A stretch of 64,000 bases of DNA from Hahella sp. HNIBRBA332. Lineage in GTDB: Bacteria > Pseudomonadota > Gammaproteobacteria > Pseudomonadales > Oleiphilaceae. This document shows, one piece after another, positions 14,643-22,063 of this stretch. Made by a program: the position numbers and the translations under genes. The stretch spans positions 4,482,501 to 4,546,500 of the forward strand of contig NZ_CP132203.1 of NCBI RefSeq assembly GCF_030719035.1, read 5' to 3'. Every line of letters begins with the position of its first letter. Position 1 is the first letter of the stretch. Under the pieces are notes generated by a model. That model was given only the letters and a program-made list of their open reading frames with translations, was not told the DNA's origin and ran no database searches.

Positions 14643-16904
14643 TCAGCTCATGACGTTGCCGCCATCCACATTGAATGTCTGCGCCGTAATGTAGTTTGAG
14701 GCCGGCGACGCCAGAAACAGCGCCATGCCGCAGATATCCTCCGGCGCGCCCATGCGTCCAAGCGGCACATCCAGTCCCACCCGCCGTTTCTTCTCGCCCA
14801 AAGGCAGGTTTTCATATTTGGCGAACAACGCGTCCACCTGCTCCCACATAGGAGTATCCACCACCCCTGGAGAGATCCCGTTAACAGTGATATTGTGCTT
14901 GGCCAGCGCCAGCGCCGCCGACTGCGTATAGCTGATGATCGCCGCTTTGCTCGCGCAATAGTGCGATACTAACGCCTCACCTCTACGCCCAGCCTGGGAC
15001 GCCAGATTGATGATTCTGCCCTGTCTCTGCGAGTCTACCATGTGTTGCGCCACTTTCTGCATCGTGAAAAAGGCCCCTTTCACATTTACGGAAAATATCC
15101 GTTCATACATGGCTTCGTTGGATTCCAGCAGCGGCGCCAGGTCAAATACCGCTGCGTTGTTGAACAGAATATCCACGCCGCCAAAGCGTTCAACCGACTG
15201 CGCCAATAGACGGTCCACCGACGCCATATCCGTCACGTCCGCCTGCACATAACAGGCGCGTTCAGGGTACTGTTCCAACACTGCAGCGGCCTCTTTCGAC
15301 GGCGTTGCGGGCAAGTCGCAGAGCACGCAAGAAGCGCCGGCGGCCAGATACGCCTCCGCCACAGCCGCGCCAATACCGCCGCCAGCGCCAGTCACCAAGG
15401 CAGTTTTACCCTGCAGGTTAGTCAGGTTTTCGATGGGATAACTCACAGTGTCTTTCCTTTTAAAAGAGGGAATGTCGTTAAAAGCGCGAGACGCCGACTC
15501 AATATGACGTCGCAGCAAGTCGCCGAATTCAGGATAGCGCTGCGGCAGATCTCCCCAGAGCTTGGCGTCGGCGACAAAACGCGCCAATGCATCCGGGGCG
15601 GATAACAGTTTTTCCAGCCGCGGCCATTCCGGCTCGTAATAGGCAATCGGAGCCTGACCGGCGCGCACTTGCTGCATAAAGACATACCAATACGCGATGG
15701 CTTGCAGCGTTCGCTCCGGCGTGCGGCCGGCGGCGAAGCCGCCTTGCAAAGTCGGTAGAATAAATATTGGGAACTTGCTGCCGCCGTCCGCACAGATGCG
15801 CTCAATACGATCGCCGATATTGCGGTTGCCGAAGCGGGCCAGCACCTTGCGCCAGTAGGCGTGTAAATCCAGGGGCGAATCGCCTAACGCCGGAATCGCC
15901 TCCTGCTCTTCAAATTCCTCTACAAATACTCTCAGCTCAGGATCATGCACCGCGGCGTCGTAGGTGGGAAATCCGCGCAAAGCGGCCAAATAGGACAGTG
16001 CGGTATGGCCGCCGTTGAGAATGCGGATTTTCGCTTCCTCATAGGGCTGCACCTGATCCACCAGCGTCACGCCGACGCGCTCCAGCGGCGGACGCCGTCC
16101 GGCGAAATCATCTTCAATCACCCACTGCACAAAGTCTTCCGCCATCACCGTCAACGCGTCGGCGACACCGAATCGCGTCCTTACGTCACGGGAATGTTCA
16201 GGAGAAAGGCGCGGCGTAATGCGGTCCACCATAGCGTTGGGGAAGCTCGCGTTGTCACGTAGCCAGGTCAACAGCTCGGCGTCCCCGACCAGTTGCAAAT
16301 ACTGGGTAAAACCAGTCTTCAGGGTATCGCCGTTATGGCGCAGGTTGTCGCAGCTCAGCAGGGTGACAGGCCCCTGCATGGACTGCATTCTCGCTCTCAG
16401 GCCTGCATGCAGGAACGCATATAACGTATTGCGCCCACTGCCCTGCAGATCCGCGGCGATTTCAGGATGGGCGACATCCAGCAGGCCATCTTCCTTCAGA
16501 TAGTATCCGCCCTCCGTCACCGTGATGGTGACCAATTGCGTTTGTCCGTCCGCCAGGCATTGATCCACGCTTTGCGGAGACACCGCGCCATCCAGCAAAC
16601 GAATCAGCGCACCAATTTCTTCATAGCGCGCCTCACCTTCGGGCGAGACGGTTTTCAGCACATAGCTTCCAGACTGCGCCTGCAACGCAGCAAACGCGGG
16701 GCTATCGGCGGGCCGAAGATTCACCCCTGTAATGCCCCAATCCAGGCAGTCTTCATGGGCCAGCAGCGCATTGAAATAATAGGCCTGATGCGCCCGATGA
16801 AAAGCGCCTACGCCAAGATGGACGACCGACGATCTTACTTGCGAACGATCATAGGACAGCTTGAGCAAAGTCGCGTCGTTCGCCCCAGAACGCTTATCAG
16901 ACAT
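14643..16904 (-). CDS. Bifunctional fusion: mannitol 2-dehydrogenase + short-chain polyol dehydrogenase
   Basis: One uninterrupted 753-residue frame. Residues 1 to about 490 are a polyol-specific long-chain dehydrogenase: HLGVGAFHRAHQAYY is the NAD-binding start, and K292, N297 and H300 in AKIRILNGGHTALS reproduce the Lys-x4-Asn-x2-His catalytic spacing of mannitol 2-dehydrogenase. Residues about 495-753 are a classical SDR: TGAGGGIG cofactor loop, NNAAV, and catalytic S636, Y649 and K653 (YCASK), ending in VDGGNVMS. The first half would make fructose from mannitol; the second resembles sorbitol/galactitol dehydrogenases (SmoS type). The start overlaps the mtlK stop by 8 bp with GGGGAGA upstream. 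In relatives these are two genes (mtlK/smoS or mtlD). Confidence 0.9.
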   Translation of the reverse strand: MSDKRSGANDATLLKLSYDRSQVRSSVVHLGVGAFHRAHQAYYFNALLAHEDCLDWGITGVNLRPADSPAFAALQAQSGSYVLKTVSPEGEARYEEIGALIRLLDGAVSPQSVDQCLADGQTQLVTITVTEGGYYLKEDGLLDVAHPEIAADLQGSGRNTLYAFLHAGLRARMQSMQGPVTLLSCDNLRHNGDTLKTGFTQYLQLVGDAELLTWLRDNASFPNAMVDRITPRLSPEHSRDVRTRFGVADALTVMAEDFVQWVIEDDFAGRRPPLERVGVTLVDQVQPYEEAKIRILNGGHTALSYLAALRGFPTYDAAVHDPELRVFVEEFEEQEAIPALGDSPLDLHAYWRKVLARFGNRNIGDRIERICADGGSKFPIFILPTLQGGFAAGRTPERTLQAIAYWYVFMQQVRAGQAPIAYYEPEWPRLEKLLSAPDALARFVADAKLWGDLPQRYPEFGDLLRRHIESASRAFNDIPSFKRKDTVSYPIENLTNLQGKTALVTGAGGGIGAAVAEAYLAAGASCVLCDLPATPSKEAAAVLEQYPERACYVQADVTDMASVDRLLAQSVERFGGVDILFNNAAVFDLAPLLESNEAMYERIFSVNVKGAFFTMQKVAQHMVDSQRQGRIINLASQAGRRGEALVSHYCASKAAIISYTQSAALALAKHNITVNGISPGVVDTPMWEQVDALFAKYENLPLGEKKRRVGLDVPLGRMGAPEDICGMALFLASPASNYITAQTFNVDGGNVMS

Positions 16905-18003
16905 GAGCCGTCTCCCCGCCATTCACATACACCGCCTGATTTTGCGGATTGAATAAACGCATCTCTTCCGCATCAAAATTCAGGCTCACTTGCTGACCTT
17001 CCAGCAAACCGCTGCGCGCGGCGGATTTCACCACCAGATTGCCGCAACCGTTCACCTGTACATGGCAATAGGCTTCCGAGCCCAGGTTTTCAATCAGTTC
17101 AATACGCCCCTGCACCGGTCCATCGCCTATCGGTGCGATATGGATATGCTCAGGCCGCACTCCCAGACTCCACCCCGCGCTGACATTGTCCGCCAACACC
17201 CGCGCCGGAAGACGCAAATGGGCGTCAGCCGCACGCACTTCGACGCTTTCGCCGCCGTGAATCACTTGATCGATCGCCAACATATTCATCTTCGGCGTGC
17301 CGATAAATTCCGCGACAAAGCGATTCGCCGGCTGCTGGTATAGGTCAATGGGAGATCCGCATTGTTCGATCTGGCCCTGATTGAGAATGACCACCCGGTC
17401 AGCCAGCGTCATCGCCTCTACCTGATCGTGAGTCACGTAAATCATGGTGGTCCCCAATTGCTTGTGCAGACGCGCCAGTTCAAGACGCATCTGCACCCGC
17501 AGAGCGGCGTCCAGATTCGACAACGGTTCGTCAAACAAAAAGACTTTGGGCTGCCGCACGATGGCGCGGCCTATGGCGACCCGCTGCCGCTGCCCGCCGG
17601 ACAACTCGCGTGGCTTGCGCGCCAGCAGTTTATCCAGTTGCAGGGATGCGGCGACGGAACGCACTTTCTGGTCAATTTCCGCCTGCGGTCGTTTCGCCAG
17701 ACGCAAGGCGAAGGAAAGGTTCTCCGCCACGGTCATATGCGGATACAGCGCATAAGACTGGAACACCATGGCCAGATCCCGTTTGGAAGACGGCGCTTCG
17801 GTGATATCCCGTCCGTCCAGATGGATAGAGCCTTCGGAGACCAGTTCAAGCCCCGCAATCAAACGCAACAGCGTGGATTTACCGCACCCGGACGGGCCAA
17901 CGAAAACGATAAACTCCCCTTCCTGGATCTCCAGATTGACGCCGCGAATAGCATGGTACTGATCGTAATGTTTATGCAGATCTTTAATATTCAGATAACT
18001 CAT
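16897..18003 (-). CDS. mtlK: Polyol ABC transporter ATP-binding protein
   Basis: A 368-residue MalK/UgpC-type ATPase with Walker A GPSGCGKST, the Q-loop FQSYALYPHM, signature LSGGQRQR, Walker B VFLFDEPLSNLD and H-loop YVTHDQVEAMTLADR. A C-terminal regulatory OB/TOBE region (about 235-360) follows, with LGVRPEHI. It energises the MtlF/MtlG permease. The gene is in an operon with permeases upstream (18-bp gap) and the dehydrogenase fusion downstream (8-bp overlap). Symbol by analogy with mtlEFGK of Pseudomonas and smoK of Rhodobacter. Confidence 0.9.
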   Translation of the reverse strand: MSYLNIKDLHKHYDQYHAIRGVNLEIQEGEFIVFVGPSGCGKSTLLRLIAGLELVSEGSIHLDGRDITEAPSSKRDLAMVFQSYALYPHMTVAENLSFALRLAKRPQAEIDQKVRSVAASLQLDKLLARKPRELSGGQRQRVAIGRAIVRQPKVFLFDEPLSNLDAALRVQMRLELARLHKQLGTTMIYVTHDQVEAMTLADRVVILNQGQIEQCGSPIDLYQQPANRFVAEFIGTPKMNMLAIDQVIHGGESVEVRAADAHLRLPARVLADNVSAGWSLGVRPEHIHIAPIGDGPVQGRIELIENLGSEAYCHVQVNGCGNLVVKSAARSGLLEGQQVSLNFDAEEMRLFNPQNQAVYVNGGETAHV

Positions 18004-18021
18004 TGGATAAATCCTCGAAAA

Positions 18022-18852
18022 CTATTTCACGGCGCCGAACGTCAGGCCCTGCACCAACTGCTTCTGACACAACCAGCCGAACGCGACGATGGGCGCGCAG
18101 GCCAGCGTGGAAGCCGCCGAAAGCTTGGCCCAGAACAGACCCTCAGGGCTGGAGTAAGAGGCGATCATGGCGGTCAGCGTGCCCGCGTCCGCCGCGGTCA
18201 GGTTGAGAGACCAGAACGACTCGTTCCAGCACAGCACGATAGATAACAGGCCGGTGGAGGCGATACCGCCCCAGGCCAGCGGCATGACGATTTTCACCAC
18301 CTCGCCCATGGGGCTGGCCCCGTCCATCCTGCAGGCTTCCAGTATTTCCCTGGGGATGTCTTTAAAGTAAGAAAACAGCATCCACACCACGATGGGCAGA
18401 TTCATCATGGTGAAAATGATGATCAGACCAATACGCGTATCGAGCAGCCCGTAATCACGGAACAGAATATAAATCGGCACCAGTACGCCCACCGCCGGTA
18501 GCATTTTGGTGGACAACATCCATAGCAATAGATCCTTGGTGCGCTTACCGGGATAAAACGCCATGGCGTATGCGCCGGGTATGGCGATCAGCAACGCCAG
18601 AATGGTCGCGCCGAAGGACGTCACAATGGAGTTAATGGCGTGCTTCAAGTAATCGCTGCGCTCCTGCACCAGAGAGAAGTTCTCCAATGTCGGTTCAAAC
18701 ACTAGTGTGGGCGGCGTGGAAATCGCCTGCAGCTCGGTTTTAAACGAGGTCAGAAACATCCACAGGATCGGAAAAAACAGCAGCAACGCGATCCCCCATG
18801 CGGAGACGCCCACCAGCCAGGTGCGTAGTTGGTTTTTTTGCTTCAGATTCAT
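18022..18852 (-). CDS. mtlG: Polyol ABC transporter permease
   Basis: 276 residues, MalG-type, with six predicted membrane helices. The ATPase-contact EAA loop appears as EACRMDGASPMGEVVKIVMP (about residues 180-200). A long first periplasmic loop (TLENFSLVQERSDYLK) is typical of MalG-like subunits. It forms the heterodimeric channel with the product of 18860-19720, whose gene ends 7 bp upstream, and works with MtlK and the MtlE binding protein. Confidence 0.9.
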   Translation of the reverse strand: MNLKQKNQLRTWLVGVSAWGIALLLFFPILWMFLTSFKTELQAISTPPTLVFEPTLENFSLVQERSDYLKHAINSIVTSFGATILALLIAIPGAYAMAFYPGKRTKDLLLWMLSTKMLPAVGVLVPIYILFRDYGLLDTRIGLIIIFTMMNLPIVVWMLFSYFKDIPREILEACRMDGASPMGEVVKIVMPLAWGGIASTGLLSIVLCWNESFWSLNLTAADAGTLTAMIASYSSPEGLFWAKLSAASTLACAPIVAFGWLCQKQLVQGLTFGAVK

Positions 18853-18859
18853 AAGCGCC

Positions 18860-19720
18860 TCACACCGTTAAGTTCTTGCCGATGGCGCGAATCAGGAAAA
18901 ACGCCACGATATTGGCCAACACCACCGCAAACAGGCCGCCTGCGGACGCGATGCCCACGTCGAATTGCAGTAGCGCCTGGGAGTAAATCAGATACGCCAG
19001 ATTGGTGCTGTCATAACCGGGACCGCCGCCGGTGGAAACATAAATTTCGGCGAACACCACCAGCAGGAATATAGTTTCGATCATGATCACCACGGCGACG
19101 GGACGCGCCAGATGGGGAATAGTGAGATAGCGGAAAATATGCCAGCTGGTGGCGCCGTCCATACGCGCCGCTTCTTTTTGCTCGGTATCCTGAGACTGCA
19201 ACGCGGTGACAAATACCAGAATTGCAAACGGCAGCCACTGCCAACTCACCATGATAATGATGGAAAACAGGGGGACATCCGCCAGCCAGTCCATCGGCTC
19301 CATTCCCAACATTTGGGAAATCCAGGCGAATACGCCATAAACCGGGTTCATCATCATGTTTTTCCAGATCAACGCGCTGACCGTAGGCATGACGAAAAAT
19401 GGAGAAATCAGCAATACGCGCACGGCGCCGCGACCAAAGAAAGGCTGGTCGATCAAGGCGGACAACGCCACGCCAAGCACCACCGTAATGGCCAGCACCG
19501 ATCCCAGCAGGATCAGCGTATTGTTCACCGCCGGCCAGAAACCGGGATCGGTGACGAAAAATTCGTAGTTCAGCAAGCCAGTGAAGTTATGCTCGCCAGG
19601 GTACAGCAGGTTATAACGGATGGTGGAGAAATATATCGTCATCGCCAGGGGCACGATCATCCACAACAACAGTGAGATGACGGACGGAGCGAGTAACGTT
19701 CGCGTTACAGCACGTTGCAT
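18860..19720 (-). CDS. mtlF: Polyol ABC transporter permease
   Basis: 286 residues, MalF-like in the short six-helix form. The EAA loop is seen as EAARMDGATSWHIFRYLTIP (about residues 185-204). N-terminal LLAPSVISLLLWMIVPLAMT is the first membrane helix. The gene starts 133 bp after the binding-protein gene, the only large gap in the operon; that gap forms an extended hairpin, consistent with lower permease than binding-protein expression. Confidence 0.9.
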   Translation of the reverse strand: MQRAVTRTLLAPSVISLLLWMIVPLAMTIYFSTIRYNLLYPGEHNFTGLLNYEFFVTDPGFWPAVNNTLILLGSVLAITVVLGVALSALIDQPFFGRGAVRVLLISPFFVMPTVSALIWKNMMMNPVYGVFAWISQMLGMEPMDWLADVPLFSIIIMVSWQWLPFAILVFVTALQSQDTEQKEAARMDGATSWHIFRYLTIPHLARPVAVVIMIETIFLLVVFAEIYVSTGGGPGYDSTNLAYLIYSQALLQFDVGIASAGGLFAVVLANIVAFFLIRAIGKNLTV

Positions 19721-19750
19721 CGAAATACTCTCTGGTAACTGGGTTCTTAA

Positions 19751-19855
19751 GATCCGCAGACGGCTTCGCGCTTTGAGTCGCCGCCTGCAGCCCGCCGTGA
19801 ATGCCCATAAACACGACGGCGCAGGCGGCCTGTCTCATGTCGCGAAGTGCGGATC
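19751..19855 (-). repeat. Extended imperfect hairpin between mtlE and mtlF
   Basis: Nested inverted pairs align on a common centre: GATCCGCA (19751) with TGCGGATC (19848); CTTCGCG (19764) with CGCGAAG (19841); GCCGCCTGC (19780) with GCAGGCGGC (19821); and inner GCCGT (19794) with ACGGC (19816). The structure spans nearly the whole intergenic gap and reaches the last base pairs of mtlE. It resembles the mRNA-stabilising or attenuating hairpins placed after binding-protein genes. Confidence 0.75.
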
Positions 19856-21170
19856 AGTAATAGCCGGACTGACGCATCTGACGATCCGCCGATACATTGG
19901 CGGACTGCAGCGCTTTTTCAACGGACACGCTGCCCGTCAAGGCGCCGGTCAACATCTGCCCGGTCGCCATGCCGATCGCCTGAAACTCAGGAATAGCGGC
20001 GAACTGCACGCCGATATAAGGCGACGGCTCCAGTGTGTTGTCTTCCGGATTGGCGGAGTTGATGGCCTTGAGCTCCGCCGCTGCGAATACCGCCGCTTTC
20101 AGGAACTCAGGGTTTTCGTAGGTGCTGGTGCGCGTGCCGGTGGGAACCGAGCCCCATCCCTGCGTCTCGGCCACCAGTTGAATATAGTCCTTGGAAGTGG
20201 CCCAGGTGACGAACTTCTGCGCCGCTTCAGCATGCTTGGTCGCGGCGGGAATAGCGAGCGACCACGCCCACAGCCAGTTGGCGCCTTTATCGGTCACAGC
20301 GACGGGCGATTGAGCAAAGGCGACCTTGTCTGCAACCTTGCTCTGTTTGGGATCGCTGACGAATGACGCAGCAATAGTGGCGTCGATCCAGATGCCGCAC
20401 TTGCCTTCGTTGAACAGCGCCAGAATCTCATTGAAGCTGTTGGAGCTGGAGCCAGGCGGGCCGTAGTTCTTCAACAGATCAACATAGAAGCTGACGGCGT
20501 GCGTCCAGGCCGGCGTAGTCAGCTGCGGCTTCCATTTCTCATCGAACCAGCGTGCGCCAAATGAGTTGGCCATGGTGGAGATAAACGCCATGTTATCGCC
20601 CCATCCGGATTTGCCGCGCAGACAGATTCCGTAAACGCCGTCCTTAGGCTTATGCAGCGCCGCCGCAACGTCTCTGATATGTCCCCAGGTGGGTCGGTCT
20701 TCGATAGTCATGCCCGCTTTTTCCACCAGGTCCTTGCGGTACATGATCATGGAGCTTTCGCCGTAAAAAGGCGCCGCATAGAGTTTGCCGTCGACGGATA
20801 GTCCTTTACGAACCGCCGGTAGAATATCGTCCACATCATAGGACGCGTCGGTTTTGATCTCCTTCAACCAGCCGCGTTTGCCCCAGATCGGCGTTTCGTA
20901 CATGCCGATGGTCATCACATCGTACAAGCCGCTTTTATTGGCGATGTCCTGCGTGACGTTCTGGCGCAACACGCCTTCCTCAAGCGTCACCCATTTCAAT
21001 TTGATGTCTGGATTGGCCTTTTCGAAATGGCTGCTCAACTTCTGCATTTCGATCATGTGGCCGTTGTTGACGGTAGCGATTGTGATTTCCTCAACCGCTG
21101 ACGCGAGAGACGAGATCCCCAGGGAAATGGTCGCTGCCGAAACCAGCGCAGCGCGGGATAGAAACTTCAT
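19854..21170 (-). CDS. mtlE: Polyol ABC transporter substrate-binding protein
   Basis: 438 residues with a Sec signal peptide (LVSAATISLGISSLASA, cleavage near residue 25). A family-1 extracellular solute-binding domain follows (ITIATVNNGHMIEMQKLSSHFEKANPDIKLKW broken over the N-terminal strand-helix; YGESSMIMYRKDLVEKAG; FNEGKCGIWIDAT). It captures a hexitol in the periplasm and delivers it to MtlFGK. The start has GGAGG 9 nt upstream. It is the first gene of the polyol operon; a TATAAT -10 with a poor -35 lies about 110 bp upstream, as expected for an AraC-activated promoter. Confidence 0.9.
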   Translation of the reverse strand: MKFLSRAALVSAATISLGISSLASAVEEITIATVNNGHMIEMQKLSSHFEKANPDIKLKWVTLEEGVLRQNVTQDIANKSGLYDVMTIGMYETPIWGKRGWLKEIKTDASYDVDDILPAVRKGLSVDGKLYAAPFYGESSMIMYRKDLVEKAGMTIEDRPTWGHIRDVAAALHKPKDGVYGICLRGKSGWGDNMAFISTMANSFGARWFDEKWKPQLTTPAWTHAVSFYVDLLKNYGPPGSSSNSFNEILALFNEGKCGIWIDATIAASFVSDPKQSKVADKVAFAQSPVAVTDKGANWLWAWSLAIPAATKHAEAAQKFVTWATSKDYIQLVAETQGWGSVPTGTRTSTYENPEFLKAAVFAAAELKAINSANPEDNTLEPSPYIGVQFAAIPEFQAIGMATGQMLTGALTGSVSVEKALQSANVSADRQMRQSGYY

Positions 21171-21532
21171 AGGTTACCTCCGAAGAAGTGTTATTTTTAT
21201 ATTCAAAGGGGGCCTTAATGACTTAAAGCAGAATTACTATGCGCCAATCCAGTTTCCAACTCTAATACCTACCATCGAAAAAATTATACTTTTTTGACAA
21301 AATTTCCATGAAATCGGGATAATTTTGTAAATTCAGTACATATATAACGTAGATCTTCAGGGAATCGGCAAAGTCAGCCAGTGTTGCAAAGCGTTTATTC
21401 ACCGTCGCCTAGGGTACACCCCAGGTGGCGTGCGGTTATGGGCGTCTATTATGTTTCTGCATCCGGCGCCGACCGGATGCGATAGCGACACTCAACGCTG
21501 ACCAGGCCGATTGAGGGAGTTGGAAGAAGACA
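21171..21532. other. Divergent intergenic region, polyol operon / unknown three-gene cluster
   Basis: An A+T-rich stretch (about 21280-21345) holds a minus-strand TATAAT (21283-21288 as ATTATA on plus) with no good -35, probably the activator-dependent mtlE promoter. Toward the plus-strand gene lie an imperfect hairpin around 21403-21430 and a perfect one at 21459-21480. No gene was found. Confidence 0.55.
21459..21480. repeat. Perfect 8-bp inverted repeat in the leader of the three-gene cluster
   Basis: GCATCCGG and CCGGATGC with a 6-nt loop, ending 52 bp before the ATG at 21533. Could be an operator or a leader-RNA hairpin. Confidence 0.55.
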
Positions 21533-22063
21533 ATGACAAAAGTGGCGGGAAAAATCTGTGGCGTTGGTTGGGAGCTCACTCTTTATTCAGTGACCGAGCT
21601 TGAGGAACGCGCCACCTACCAGGATATCGCACGGCTCACCCGCTTCAAGCTAGTGTACGCCAACGATAATATCGAAGAAGAAGTCTGCGACATTGCGGAC
21701 CTGAACAATCTGCTGATCCAAAACGGCGTATTCGTCAGCCATTTTGCGCCTTCGCAATCCAAAGGCATGGCGGAGATACTCTGCAAACTCAATCATATGG
21801 GAGAACTGGTGTGCGCCGACTCGCCTTACTGGGCCGGAATCGAAGCCTACACTGGCCATGGCGCTGACGACATCACCCCACAAGTCACCTCGGAATCGAT
21901 CAATTTCGTCGTATTCCGCTCCTACCTGATGTTCAAGCGCCATGGATTTTTCCTGGCCCGGGTGTCGGTTCGGGATATGTCGAAATATGAGTTATGCTGT
22001 TTGTCAGAACAAACACGCCATTCATTTATGAGACCTGCATTTCCTGGAAGTAAAAATGAATAA
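21533..22063 (+). CDS. Unknown 176-aa protein, first gene of the giant-paralogue cluster
   Basis: A soluble 176-residue protein with no signal peptide, membrane helix or family that I recognise. Visible features are an acidic helix (NDNIEEEVCDIADLNNLL, about 45-62), five cysteines and a hydrophobic strand pair (SINFVVFRSYLMF). A good ribosome binding site (GGAAGAAG) precedes the ATG. Its end overlaps the next gene by 8 bp, so the two are translationally coupled, and the product probably acts with the 1132-residue protein. Confidence 0.7.
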   Translation: MTKVAGKICGVGWELTLYSVTELEERATYQDIARLTRFKLVYANDNIEEEVCDIADLNNLLIQNGVFVSHFAPSQSKGMAEILCKLNHMGELVCADSPYWAGIEAYTGHGADDITPQVTSESINFVVFRSYLMFKRHGFFLARVSVRDMSKYELCCLSEQTRHSFMRPAFPGSKNE

